Source of the DNA: Streptosporangiaceae bacterium
GTDB lineage: Bacteria; Actinomycetota; Actinomycetes; Streptosporangiales; Streptosporangiaceae
DNA length: 32,565 nucleotides
Reading direction: 5' to 3'
NCBI GenBank assembly: GCA_030041275.1
Contig: JASHOE010000360.1
Coordinates: 1-32,565 of the forward strand
A model generated the notes under the pieces. It was not told where the DNA came from and did not search any database. It saw only the letters and a list, made by a program, of their open reading frames with translations. How positions within the stretch are numbered: position 1 is the first letter of the stretch; each line of letters opens with the position of its first letter. Below are positions 16,251-24,453 of this stretch, in pieces. A program made the position numbers and the translations under genes.

Positions 16251-17422
16251 GCAGCGGTCTCGACCAGGACCTGCGGACAGCTTTCGCTGCAGCCAGCGAG
16301 TTCATCGAGGCGCCCGGCACGCTCGCCGACCGGGTGAGGCGAGGCACGCAGCGCCGGCGGCGCCGCGCGCTCGCCACGGCCGCTGCATGCGCTGCGCTGC
16401 TACTGGCTGCGGGACTGACCTACGCGGTTGCAGGCCACAGTCGGAGCCCGGCCGCAGCGCATCGAACAAACGGTGCCCGGTTTCGGCTGCCCTACGGCTA
16501 CCAGGTCAGTGACGTGGCGGTCGGCGGGCCCTACTTGTATGTGATGTTCGGTCAGGTCGAGGTGCTTGCCGCCTACGACCGGGCCACCGGCAAGCTGATC
16601 CGTCGGGTCACGCTGCCCGACATGCCGTCCGATCTGGCGGTGGGGCCGGGTGGCCTGGTCTGGGTAGTCTTCTACGGCAACCAGGACGGTGCCCCGTCCG
16701 GAGACTGGTTGCTGAGCCCTGATCTGCGCAGGCACTCGGCTATGGATGACGGCCCGATTGGCAGCATCACGCCCATCAGCAGGACTGCAGCCTGGGTGCC
16801 CCGCCAGTACGGCTTGTACCGCTTGAGCATGCCAGCACCCGGAACGACGGGACGGGAAACCGCTGTGCTGGAGCCCGGCACAAGCATCGGGCCACCGCTG
16901 AACACCGCGCCAGGGCCAGCCGCCCTGCTGGACGGCCGCGTGGTAGTCGGCGTCACGGACGGCGCCGGCCTGCACCCCCGCCTCGTCATCTCGGGCCAGC
17001 CGAGTATCACGTATGGCGGCGGCCCGTTCACCAGCACCGGCAGGGCGGTCTGGGTGGTGACGGGCGGCGTGACAACCGGTGGGTACGCCGGGCCGCTAGT
17101 CCGGCTCAATGGCGAGCTGCAGCCAACCACGCCGGCCGTCGTCCGGCACAGCGCGCTACTCAGCCAGGCCGCGGACGTCTGGTCGCATGGCGACACGATC
17201 TGGGTCTCGCTCGGCCCGCAGTCCTGGGCGGCCGGGCCATCGCTCGCGTGCTTCACGGCCGGGTCCCGACTTGGCCGCATCATGACGCTGCCGGTGCGCG
17301 GCTCGGTACTCGCGCTCGCTGCGACGCGCGACACCGTCTACATCAGCACGGTGCCTGCGGGTCAGTACGGGGCGCTGAGCTCCGGAGTTATCGGCTACCG
17401 GGTTCCAGCGGCCTGTCGCTAG
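16247..17422 (+). CDS. Membrane-anchored propeller-like protein, putative anti-sigma/sensor
   Basis: A 391-residue single-pass protein. A 40-residue cytoplasmic head (DLRTAFAAASEFIEAPGTLADRVRRG then RRRRR) is followed by a membrane segment at about 41-62. The remaining roughly 325-residue extracytoplasmic domain is made of repeated strands of beta-propeller character (VSDVAVGGPYLYVMFG, SDLAVGPGGLVWVVFY, ADVWSHGDTIWVSLG, LALAATRDTVYIST). The four-base overlap with the ECF sigma gene suggests that it controls that sigma factor. The head is too short to hold a recognisable zinc anti-sigma domain, so the anti-sigma role is inference from position. Confidence 0.75.
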   Translation: MSSGLDQDLRTAFAAASEFIEAPGTLADRVRRGTQRRRRRALATAAACAALLLAAGLTYAVAGHSRSPAAAHRTNGARFRLPYGYQVSDVAVGGPYLYVMFGQVEVLAAYDRATGKLIRRVTLPDMPSDLAVGPGGLVWVVFYGNQDGAPSGDWLLSPDLRRHSAMDDGPIGSITPISRTAAWVPRQYGLYRLSMPAPGTTGRETAVLEPGTSIGPPLNTAPGPAALLDGRVVVGVTDGAGLHPRLVISGQPSITYGGGPFTSTGRAVWVVTGGVTTGGYAGPLVRLNGELQPTTPAVVRHSALLSQAADVWSHGDTIWVSLGPQSWAAGPSLACFTAGSRLGRIMTLPVRGSVLALAATRDTVYISTVPAGQYGALSSGVIGYRVPAACR

Positions 17423-17483
17423 AGGCGTTACGGGCGGCCCGCTCACCGGTGGTCGCGCTCTGCGGGGACCAGCGCGAAGACTC

Positions 17484-17528
17484 TAGACCGCAGTGTTCGG
17501 ACGGGCCTATGATGCTAATGTGCATAGC
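17484..17528 (+). promoter_or_regulatory. Leaderless gntR promoter with possible autoregulatory dyad
   Basis: TAGACC (17484-17489) and TATGAT (17508-17513) are spaced by 18 bases, and GTG 17520 follows the -10 by six bases. TGCTA and TAGCA (seven bases apart, about 17512-17528) form an inverted repeat across the predicted start of transcription, a fitting place for GntR autorepression. Confidence 0.5.
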
Positions 17529-17882
17529 ACCAAGGGCATAGTGGAGATTGACCCTGCGAGCTCGGTTCCGTTGCACGAGCAGGTCGCCGCCGCGGTCCGA
17601 CGCGCGATTGCCGATGGTGAGGTGCAGTCGGGCGAGCGGCTGCCGCCTGCCAGAGACCTGGCAGCCGTCCTACGCGTCAACGCCAACACCGTGTTCCGGG
17701 CGCTGCGCACGCTGCGGGATGAGGGCATTGTCGAGTTCCGGCGCGGACGGGGCGTGACGGTGAGCGGCATCGGTCCCGGGCGCGGTGCCGTGGTGGCAAA
17801 GGCGCGCGAGCTGGTCGTGCTCGCCCGGCGCCTCGGATACCGGCCAGAAGAGCTGGCAGAGATCATCGCACGGGTGTCGTAG
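17520..17882 (+). CDS. GntR-family regulator, YtrA subfamily
   Basis: A 120-residue transcription regulator with the GntR winged helix at about 14-82: PLHEQVAAAVRRAIADGEVQ, then SGERLPPARDLAAVLRVNAN, then TVFRALRTLRDEGIVEFRRGRG. It has a C-terminal helical tail of only about 35 residues, characteristic of the YtrA group. YtrA regulators normally sit ahead of ABC transporter genes; here the gene is followed nine bases later by a membrane-anchored propeller-like protein gene instead. GTG 17520 is preferred to a longer frame start at 17493 because that lies upstream of the -10 element. Confidence 0.88.
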   Translation: MHSTKGIVEIDPASSVPLHEQVAAAVRRAIADGEVQSGERLPPARDLAAVLRVNANTVFRALRTLRDEGIVEFRRGRGVTVSGIGPGRGAVVAKARELVVLARRLGYRPEELAEIIARVS

Positions 17883-17891
17883 GAGCGGGCC

Positions 17892-19193
17892 ATGAAGAGC
17901 ACAGCCCTGGCGCCGGTGCCGAGTCCCGGCGTCGATGCGCTCATCAAGGAGGCGCGTCGGCGCCAGCGCAGACGCCGCGCCGCCATTGGTGTGGCGCTGG
18001 CAGCCGTGCTCGTCGCGGCGGCAGGTGCGTTCGCCGGGCTGCACGGATCTGGCAGGCCACGACAGGGCGGACCGCGAGCGGCCGCACCCTCCGCCCGGCG
18101 GCAGGTTCCGGCCGCCATCCCGGCCAGCGTCGACGCGACAGTACTGATGTGGCCGACGGGCCTCGGCCAGGATGGCACGATCAGCCTGGACAACCTGGTC
18201 AGCGGAAAGCTCAGGCATGCCGCGCCTGTCGTCGACCCCGGCGCCTACCAGCCGATCATGCTGGTGGCCGGCTCGATCGTCTACGTGGGTGACACCGGCG
18301 TCGTCGCCGCTGACGCGCTCACAGGCACGACCCCCATCCCTGCGGTCAGCCCCTCGACACCGACGAGCAGAATGTGGCGCATCCAGGTGCTTGGGAGTGC
18401 GCTGGCGTTTGCGCCGTCCGCCACCCCGGGCGACGTCTGGCTCGAGTACGGCTCCTACCAGCCCACCGCGGACGCGGTCACGATTCGGTCCGCAGCGGTG
18501 TCCGGCGGCCAGCAAGGACCGCCGATCACCCTGCCCGCCGGAATGCAGCTGGTCGGCGGGACGGACGCTGGCCTGCTGCTCGAGCCGCGCTTCGGCGAGG
18601 TGGGCGGTCCGTTCTGGCTGTGGACTCCGGGTGCCGTGCCGGAAGAGCTGCCGGATTCCGCGTCCGCTGAGGGCTTCGATGTCAGCCCGCGGCTGGTTGC
18701 GTACGGCAGCAGCTGCGCTAATCCGTCGACGGCGCAGTCTTTGAGTTACGGCGGGAACTTCGGCTACTACGCCTGCAGAACAATGCACGTGCTGGACGTC
18801 GTTAGCGGCAGGCTCCAGTCATTCGCTGCGCCGCCGGGCACTACTGGGTGGGTGCCAACGCACGGCGGTAACTGGGCCTGGTCAGTCAGCGAGATAGCAC
18901 CGTCAGGTCAGCTGATGGCCGCCGCGGCCGTAGTGCCGCCCGATAACCGGGGCATCGCGCGGCAGTACATCCTCCACCTGACGGGCGCCGACAGGCAGGC
19001 GACCGCAGTCCCGTCATCGGCCGCCTTCCTCCTTGCGGTGGCCGCATGGTCGCCGGACAGCTCCTGGCTGTTCTACCAGGGGCCGGGCCAGCGCCTGTGG
19101 GCCTACCACGTGCCCACCGGCCAGGTGCGATCATCCGCGACGACGTGCTGCCAGTTCGCGGTCATGGCAACCATCGCCAGCCCGCCCGGCTGA
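17892..19193 (+). CDS. Membrane-anchored propeller-like protein partnered with GntR
   Basis: A 433-residue single-pass protein of unknown function. A short basic head (IKEARRRQRRRRA) leads to a membrane segment at about 30-50 and a Pro/Ala/Arg linker. The large extracytoplasmic domain has strands suggestive of a WD40/YVTN-like propeller (IMLVAGSIVYVGDTGVVAAD, VAAWSPDSSWLFYQGPGQRL) and cysteines near 275, 291 and the C-terminus (TTCCQF). GGAG follows directly on the GntR stop codon as its ribosome site, so the two are co-transcribed. Architecture, though not obvious sequence, repeats that of the product at 16247-17422. It ends 64 bases from the convergent FadE gene, with no clear terminator between them. 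Confidence 0.75.
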   Translation: MKSTALAPVPSPGVDALIKEARRRQRRRRAAIGVALAAVLVAAAGAFAGLHGSGRPRQGGPRAAAPSARRQVPAAIPASVDATVLMWPTGLGQDGTISLDNLVSGKLRHAAPVVDPGAYQPIMLVAGSIVYVGDTGVVAADALTGTTPIPAVSPSTPTSRMWRIQVLGSALAFAPSATPGDVWLEYGSYQPTADAVTIRSAAVSGGQQGPPITLPAGMQLVGGTDAGLLLEPRFGEVGGPFWLWTPGAVPEELPDSASAEGFDVSPRLVAYGSSCANPSTAQSLSYGGNFGYYACRTMHVLDVVSGRLQSFAAPPGTTGWVPTHGGNWAWSVSEIAPSGQLMAAAAVVPPDNRGIARQYILHLTGADRQATAVPSSAAFLLAVAAWSPDSSWLFYQGPGQRLWAYHVPTGQVRSSATTCCQFAVMATIASPPG

Positions 19194-19257
19194 TGCAACG
19201 AAACCGGCTGAGCGCGGCGAGGATCGCGAACACCGGTGAGCAGCCTGCTAGTCGCTC

Positions 19258-20373
19258 TTAGAGGCCGATGCGGGTGGCCAGGTGCTCGCGGTGGTATGTC
19301 GCGTCGCCGAGGAAGAGCTCGCTGGCCTTGGCGCGCTTGAAGTACAAGTGCGCGTCGTGTTCCCAGGTGAAGCCGATACCGCCGTGGATCTGGATGTTCT
19401 CCGCGGCCACGTGGAAGTACACGTCCGAGGCGTACGCCTTGACCAGCGACGCGACGACGGGGATCTCGTCCGAGTCCTCCGCCACCGCGGCGGCCGCGTA
19501 CTGCACGGCGCTGCGGAGCGACTCAACCTCGAGCAGCAGATCGGCGCAGCGGTGCTTGATCGCCTGGAAGCTGCCGATCGGCCTGCCGAACTGGTGCCGC
19601 ACCTTCGCGTATCCGACCGCCATGTCGAGCGCACGCTGCGCGCCGCCCAGCTGCTCCGCGGCTTGCGCGATCGCCGCGACGTCGAGCGTCCTGGCCAGCA
19701 CCGCAGTGCCGGCGCCTGGCGCGCCGATGTGCAGAGCCGGCACGGACTCGAAGTCCAGCCTGGCCAGCTTGCGAGTCTGATCCAGAGTCGGCAGCGGCGT
19801 GCGGGTCAGCCCCGCGGCGTCGGCGGCGACCGCGAACAGGCTCAGCTCGTCACCGGCCCGCGCGACGACGACGATCAGCTCCGCGGTATGGCCGTCGAGC
19901 ACGAAGCTCTTCCGGCCATCCAGCCGCCAGCCGTCCGACGTGCTGGTCGCGCTGAGCCTGATCGCCTCCGGGTCCCACGATCCGTCCTCTTCGGTAAAGG
20001 CCAGCGTGGCGATCAGCTCACCGGAGGCGATGCCGGGTAGGTAGGCCTTTTTCGCTGCCTCGTCCCCGCTGGCCAGCAGGGCCGTCGATGCCAGCACCGC
20101 GCTGGAGAGGTAAGGGCCGCCGTACAGCGCCGCGCCGAGCTCCTCCAGTACGATCGCCTGCTCGGCGAAGCTGAACCCAGCCCCGCCGTACTCCTCCGGA
20201 ATCGCGATGCCCTGCAGGCCAAGCTGTTCGCCCGCCTGCTGCCAGACGTCGCGGTCCAGCCCGTCGGTCGTCTCCATCAGCGAGCGCACCGCGCTGATCG
20301 GCGCCCGGTCCGCCAGGAACCGCCGGACCGACGCGCGCAGCTCTTCCTGCTCCGCACTAACACCGAGGATCAT
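19258..20373 (-). CDS. Acyl-CoA dehydrogenase (FadE, small-subunit type)
   Basis: A 371-residue FAD-dependent acyl-CoA dehydrogenase catalysing the alpha,beta-desaturation of an acyl-CoA. It shows GIAIPEEYGGAGFSFAEQAIVLEELG, LAFTEEDGSW (FAD loop), GRKSFVLDG, YAKVRHQFGRPIGSFQAIKHR and QIHGGIGFTWEHDAHLYFKRA. The TWEHDAHLY ending is the form I associate with one subunit of actinobacterial heterotetrameric FadE pairs; the other FadE of this operon has the complementary ending. ATG 20373 is preceded by AAGGGAG about ten bases upstream and lies 14 bases after the synthetase stop codon. It is the last gene of the three-gene operon. Confidence 0.93.
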   Translation of the reverse strand: MILGVSAEQEELRASVRRFLADRAPISAVRSLMETTDGLDRDVWQQAGEQLGLQGIAIPEEYGGAGFSFAEQAIVLEELGAALYGGPYLSSAVLASTALLASGDEAAKKAYLPGIASGELIATLAFTEEDGSWDPEAIRLSATSTSDGWRLDGRKSFVLDGHTAELIVVVARAGDELSLFAVAADAAGLTRTPLPTLDQTRKLARLDFESVPALHIGAPGAGTAVLARTLDVAAIAQAAEQLGGAQRALDMAVGYAKVRHQFGRPIGSFQAIKHRCADLLLEVESLRSAVQYAAAAVAEDSDEIPVVASLVKAYASDVYFHVAAENIQIHGGIGFTWEHDAHLYFKRAKASELFLGDATYHREHLATRIGL

Positions 20374-20387
20374 CTGTCCGGTCTCCC

Positions 20388-22622
20388 TTATCTCGCGATC
20401 TCGACATGCTTGCTGTCCTGGCCGACCACGACCAGGACGTCCAGCGCTTCGATCTGGTCTCCGCGCACCCACAGCGGGTTGACCTCGAGTGCCTGCAATC
20501 CGCTGACCGAACTCGCGAGGTCGCCGATCGCGGCGATTACCTCCGCGAGCGCATCCAGGTCTGCCGTCGCGCCGCCGCGCCCGCCCTGCAGCAGCGGCAG
20601 GCCGCGCAGCTCGGTCAGCATGCGCCGCACCCCGGCCGCATCGACCGGCAGCAGCCGCAAGCTGGTGTCCCGCAAGGCCTCCACCCAGATGCCGCCGAGG
20701 CCGACCGCGAGCACCGGACCGAAGCTGGCGTCCATCGTGACGCCAGCCAGGACCTCAACGCCGTCCGTCCGCATCGAGGTCACCAGGACCTCGCTACCGC
20801 CACCGTGCGTCGCCGTCGACTCGACCACGCGCCCGTAGGCGTTGCGAACGGCCGCGTCGCCTGACAGGTTCAGGGCGACGCCGCCGACGTCGGACTTGTG
20901 TGCGACGTCTGCGGAGCTGATCTTGAGCGCGACCGGAGTGCCGAGGGAGCGCGCGACTTCAGCGGCCTCATCCGCCGATCGGGCCAGCCCGCCGGGCACC
21001 ACCGGGATGCCCGCCGCGGCGAGCAGATCACGCGCCCGCGCCTCTGTCCACGCGACAGCGGGCGAACCGTCTTCCGCCACGCGGCCTGAGATCGGCCGCA
21101 CCGTGCCGCGGCCCTCCTGCCAGCGCAGCGCGTTCCCGAGCGCCTGTACGCCAAGTTCCATCCCCGGCAGCACGTGGATGCCGTGTGAGCCGAGCAGCTC
21201 ACGTGCGTATCCGGTGACGTCGGTGCAGGTCATGCCTAGCGGGATGACGGGAATGGGCGCGGCAGCCATCCGGGCCGAGACCCAGGCCATTCGGTCTTCC
21301 AGTAGCTTGGCCGCCGGCTCGGGCGGCCTGGCCTCCGGAATGGCGAAGCCGGCGGACACCACAAAGTCCAGCCCCTGGTCGTCCACGGCAGCATCGAGCG
21401 CCTGATCGATCGCGGTCAGCGCGGAGGTGCGGACGTTCGCCAGTACATAGCCCGTGCAGTCGAGGGGGTTGCGGGCTGCGGCAAACGACGGAAGCGCGGC
21501 CGCGATCGCCGCGGTGGTCTGCGCAGCGAACGGCGGAATCTCGATGCCTTCCGCACTGGCCTGGTCGGCGATGATGTCGCACGCTCCGCCCGACGACGTG
21601 AGCACGCCCATCCGGCGGCCAGTCGGCCACCGCTGGTAGCCGAAGACCGCCGCGGTGGTGAGCAGACTCTCGATGCTGCTCACTCGGATGATGTTGAGCT
21701 GGCGCAGCGCAGCGTCGGCGACCGCATCATCGCCTGCGACCGCCCCGGTGTGCGCGAGCGCCGCCTGCTGGCCCGCCTGGCTGGCGCCCACCTTCAGGGC
21801 GATGATGGGCTTGCCTGCCGCGTCAGCCCGCTGCGCAGCCGCACTGAACGTCGCCGGGTCGCCGATCTCCTCGAGGAACAGGCAGATGACCTTCGTCTGA
21901 TCGTCAGCCACCAGGTAGTCGAGCATGTCGGCGGTGGTAATCATCGCTTCGTTGCCGAGGCTGGCGAGCGTGCTGACGCCGATGGCCTGTGACCGTGCGA
22001 AGGCGAGCAGCGCGCTGGACAGCGCACCGCTCTGCAGCGCGATCCCGACCGGACCGGCCGTCAGCGGCAGCGGCACGGTCAGTCCGAACGGCGCGACCTT
22101 CGCGGCGGTGTTGAGGAAGCCGAGCGTGTTGGGCCCGAGGAGCAGGATGCCGTGGCGAGCGGCCGCGCTGACGAGCTCGTCCTCGAGTTGCTTCCCGGCA
22201 CGGCCGGCTTCCCGGTACCCCGAGGCGAGCACGATGGCGTTCCGCACGCCGGCCGCCGCCGCATCCTCGACGACAGTCGGCACCGCCTCGGTCGGCGCGA
22301 GGATGAACGCCAGGTCAGCTGGCTCGGCCAGGTCGCGCAAGCTGGGCACCGCAGGCCGGCCGAAGACCGTCGAGTGCCGCGGGTGCACCGGCAACAGCGG
22401 GCCGGTGTAGCCGACCGCGGCACTGGCCGCGACGATGAACCTCGCCCACCCGGACGTCTCCGACGCGCCGACCATCGCGACGCTGCGAGGCGCGAAGAAC
22501 TCCGCCAGCCGCTCGGGGGTGACGAGTTCGCGTGCGGCCGCGCGCCCGGAAGGCACTGCCCAACCCGGCGACCCCGTTCCGTCCGCCTCGGTCGCCGACG
22601 CGACAGAACTGATGGCGGTCAC
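20388..22622 (-). CDS. ADP-forming acyl-CoA synthetase (fused alpha-beta)
   Basis: A 744-residue NDP-forming acyl-CoA synthetase of the acetate-CoA ligase family, making an acyl-CoA with conversion of ATP to ADP and phosphate. Domains in order: CoA-binding Rossmann domain (about 38-135, FFAPRSVAMVGASETSGWA), succinyl-CoA-ligase-like domain with GPNTLGFLN and IALQSGALSSALLAFA, phosphohistidine site LAHTGAVAGDD (His291), and a C-terminal ATP-grasp domain (about 525-744, PVALKISSADVAHKSDVGGV). GTG 22622 overlaps the stop of the upstream FadE gene as GTGA, so translation is coupled. The natural substrate is probably the acid whose CoA ester the neighbouring dehydrogenases use; this is inference. 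Confidence 0.92.
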   Translation of the reverse strand: MTAISSVASATEADGTGSPGWAVPSGRAAARELVTPERLAEFFAPRSVAMVGASETSGWARFIVAASAAVGYTGPLLPVHPRHSTVFGRPAVPSLRDLAEPADLAFILAPTEAVPTVVEDAAAAGVRNAIVLASGYREAGRAGKQLEDELVSAAARHGILLLGPNTLGFLNTAAKVAPFGLTVPLPLTAGPVGIALQSGALSSALLAFARSQAIGVSTLASLGNEAMITTADMLDYLVADDQTKVICLFLEEIGDPATFSAAAQRADAAGKPIIALKVGASQAGQQAALAHTGAVAGDDAVADAALRQLNIIRVSSIESLLTTAAVFGYQRWPTGRRMGVLTSSGGACDIIADQASAEGIEIPPFAAQTTAAIAAALPSFAAARNPLDCTGYVLANVRTSALTAIDQALDAAVDDQGLDFVVSAGFAIPEARPPEPAAKLLEDRMAWVSARMAAAPIPVIPLGMTCTDVTGYARELLGSHGIHVLPGMELGVQALGNALRWQEGRGTVRPISGRVAEDGSPAVAWTEARARDLLAAAGIPVVPGGLARSADEAAEVARSLGTPVALKISSADVAHKSDVGGVALNLSGDAAVRNAYGRVVESTATHGGGSEVLVTSMRTDGVEVLAGVTMDASFGPVLAVGLGGIWVEALRDTSLRLLPVDAAGVRRMLTELRGLPLLQGGRGGATADLDALAEVIAAIGDLASSVSGLQALEVNPLWVRGDQIEALDVLVVVGQDSKHVEIAR

Positions 22623-23842
22623 GCCGACACCCGCGGCTCCTTGGGGAGCCCCAGCGCGCGCTCGGCGATGATGTTCCGCTGAATCTCGTTCGTGCCCGAG
22701 TAGATCGAACCGGCCCGGCTGGCCAGGAACACGTTCTGCCACCCGGTCGTCGGGTAGCCATCACCATCCGGCCGGATCAGGCCGTCGGTGCCCTCGATGT
22801 CCATCGCGACCTCGCCGAGCCGCTTGTGGTACTCGCTCCAGAACAGCTTGTTGATCGACGCCTCCGGGCCGGGCCGCCGACCCTGGGCGAGCCCGGCAAG
22901 CGCCCGCAGCCCGGCGAACCGCATGAGCTCGACCTGCGTGTAGGCCCAGGCCAGCTGCTGCCGCGTCCGCGGGTCGTCGGCGACGCCCCGCTTGCTCGCG
23001 GTCTCGGTCAGCGCCCAGAACTCCCGCTCGTAAGCGAGGTGCTGCACCGACGCGCTGCCGCCGCGCTCATATCCGAGCGTCGTCATCGCGACCCGCCAGC
23101 CGTTGTTGAGGCCGCCGATGACGTTGAACAGCGGTGCCCGCACGCCGTCGAGGAAGTCCTCGCAGAACTCGGCCGCACCGGTCATCTGCCGCACCGGCCG
23201 GTAACTGACCCGCGGGTCTTTGAAGTCGATCAGCACGAACGAGATGCCCGCGTGCTTCTCCGCCGCCGGGTCCGTGCGGCACAGCACGAACATCTTGTTG
23301 GCCCGCGCGGCGCCTGACGTCCACAGCTTCTGGCCGGTGATGACGACCTCGTCGCCGTCGATCTCGCCCTTGGTCTGCAGCCCGGCCAGGTCAGAACCGG
23401 TACCGGGTTCGGAGAAGCCCTGGCAGTAGGCGTCCTCGCCGGTGATGATCCGCGGCAGGAAGGCCGCCTGCTGCTCCGGCGTGCCGTGCACGATGACCGA
23501 CGGACCGACCAGGCTCTCGCCCATGCCGCGGACGACTCTCGGCACGCCCGCCCGGTGCAGCTCCTCGTTGAAGACCGACACCCGGACCGCGTCCAGGCCC
23601 TTGCCGCCGAAGTCTTCCGGCCACTGCGGGCAGATCAGCCGGGCTTCGGCGAGTTCGTGCTCCCACTCGGCGTACACCGGGTCACGCATCGCCTCGGCCC
23701 GCCGCTCGCTGCCATAGCCGCCGGTCGTGACGACGTTGTTCCAGTCCGTAAGGTCGGCCAGCCCGGCCGGCGCGTGGCCGCCGATCCAGTCCCGGATCTC
23801 CGCGCGATACTGCGCGATCTCCGGCCCAAGGTCAAGTTCCAT
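22619..23842 (-). CDS. Acyl-CoA dehydrogenase (FadE, large-subunit type)
   Basis: A 407-residue acyl-CoA dehydrogenase, first gene of the operon. It shows ICPQWPEDFGGKGLDAV, YCQGFSEPGTGSDLAGLQT (FAD/substrate loop), ITGQKLWTSGA, GGLNNGWRVAMTTLGYERGG and the C-terminal SIYSGTNEIQRNIIAERALGLP. The SGTNEIQRNIIAER ending is that of the FadE26/FadE29-like subunit in mycobacterial alpha2beta2 enzymes. ATG 23842 has AGGAGG about four bases upstream; the frame extends five codons further without support. The preceding promoter carries the TAGAA-N5-TTCTA dyad at its predicted start of transcription, so repression by an acyl-CoA-responsive TetR protein is inferred. Confidence 0.94.
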   Translation of the reverse strand: MELDLGPEIAQYRAEIRDWIGGHAPAGLADLTDWNNVVTTGGYGSERRAEAMRDPVYAEWEHELAEARLICPQWPEDFGGKGLDAVRVSVFNEELHRAGVPRVVRGMGESLVGPSVIVHGTPEQQAAFLPRIITGEDAYCQGFSEPGTGSDLAGLQTKGEIDGDEVVITGQKLWTSGAARANKMFVLCRTDPAAEKHAGISFVLIDFKDPRVSYRPVRQMTGAAEFCEDFLDGVRAPLFNVIGGLNNGWRVAMTTLGYERGGSASVQHLAYEREFWALTETASKRGVADDPRTRQQLAWAYTQVELMRFAGLRALAGLAQGRRPGPEASINKLFWSEYHKRLGEVAMDIEGTDGLIRPDGDGYPTTGWQNVFLASRAGSIYSGTNEIQRNIIAERALGLPKEPRVSA

Positions 23843-23906
23843 CGAGCCTCCTGGCACGCCGCCGATCAGCCCGGGAGCGTCGCCCGCCGCCCCGGGCGGG
23901 GCAATC

Positions 23907-24313
23907 TTAGAATCTCGTTCTAGAGGGAATGAAATCCTGGCTGCGCCGCCCTGTCAAGCCGAAGCTAGCTGTCAAGTCGCACGATGGTTGGCCCTTGGAG
24001 GCTCGTCCAGGCCGCCAGGGTCCTGGCTTGCGGCCCCACGCGAGGAAGGACAGGTGCGGCATAACGAGAGTCTTGGGATCGTCGAGGTGGCGACGGACCG
24101 CCCTGTCGAGCGCATCGAGCTCGCCCTGATCGGCCAGGCCCAGGGTGACGATCGTTTGTGCAGGCTGCGTGCCAGGTCTGGGCCGATCGTCCGGCGGGAG
24201 TCGCCGGGCTGGCACACTCGGGCCCGTGCCTCGATGCCGACGTTGTGCAGCCCGGCCTGACGGTACATCTCGGCCAGGCGGCGGCCGATAGGGAACGCCG
24301 GAATGCGTTCGCG
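23907..24313 (-). pseudogene. Remnant of a class I SAM-dependent methyltransferase (C-terminal part)
   Basis: Read on the minus strand, one frame gives ERIPAFPIGRRLAEMYRQAG, LHNVGIEARARVCQPGDSRR and TIGPDLARSL. The next frame continues TIVTLGLADQGELDALDRAV, RRHLDDPKTLVMPHLSFLAW and GRKPG. Joined, these are the C-terminal 90-100 residues of a UbiE/Methyltransf_11-like enzyme as I know the family in actinobacteria. The frameshift falls at about 24151-24162, and a TAG stop closes the first frame on the upstream side. The SAM-binding N-terminal half is absent between here and the DUF899 gene. The FadE promoter has arisen in, or been moved into, its 3' end. Confidence 0.6.
23908..23957 (-). promoter_or_regulatory. 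FadE operon promoter with dyad operator at +1 (site 2)
   Basis: The minus strand carries consensus TTGACA (23957-23952), a 17-base spacer and TTTCAT (23934-23929), giving +1 near 23922. The dyad TAGAA-TCTCG-TTCTA occupies 23908-23922, starting at that base. A second TTGACA lies at 23975-23970. The promoter is embedded in the 3' end of the methyltransferase remnant. Confidence 0.65.
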
Positions 24314-24453
24314 CTACCTTGCCAGTAGCAGTCGGGTCCCCTCTGCCGGCTCCGTCCGCTTTCCCGACGGGCGGCGGTGATAGCGTCGCCGGTGTCGCCG
24401 ATGGCGCTGCCGCGGCATTCAGGCGTAGGTCATTCTGAAGAGGAAAATGCCAG

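Noticed and set aside
22623..22742. Longer start of the acyl-CoA synthetase at 22742
   Set aside because: It would overlap the FadE 3' end by 124 bases with low-complexity residues; GTG 22622 in GTGA is the coupled start.
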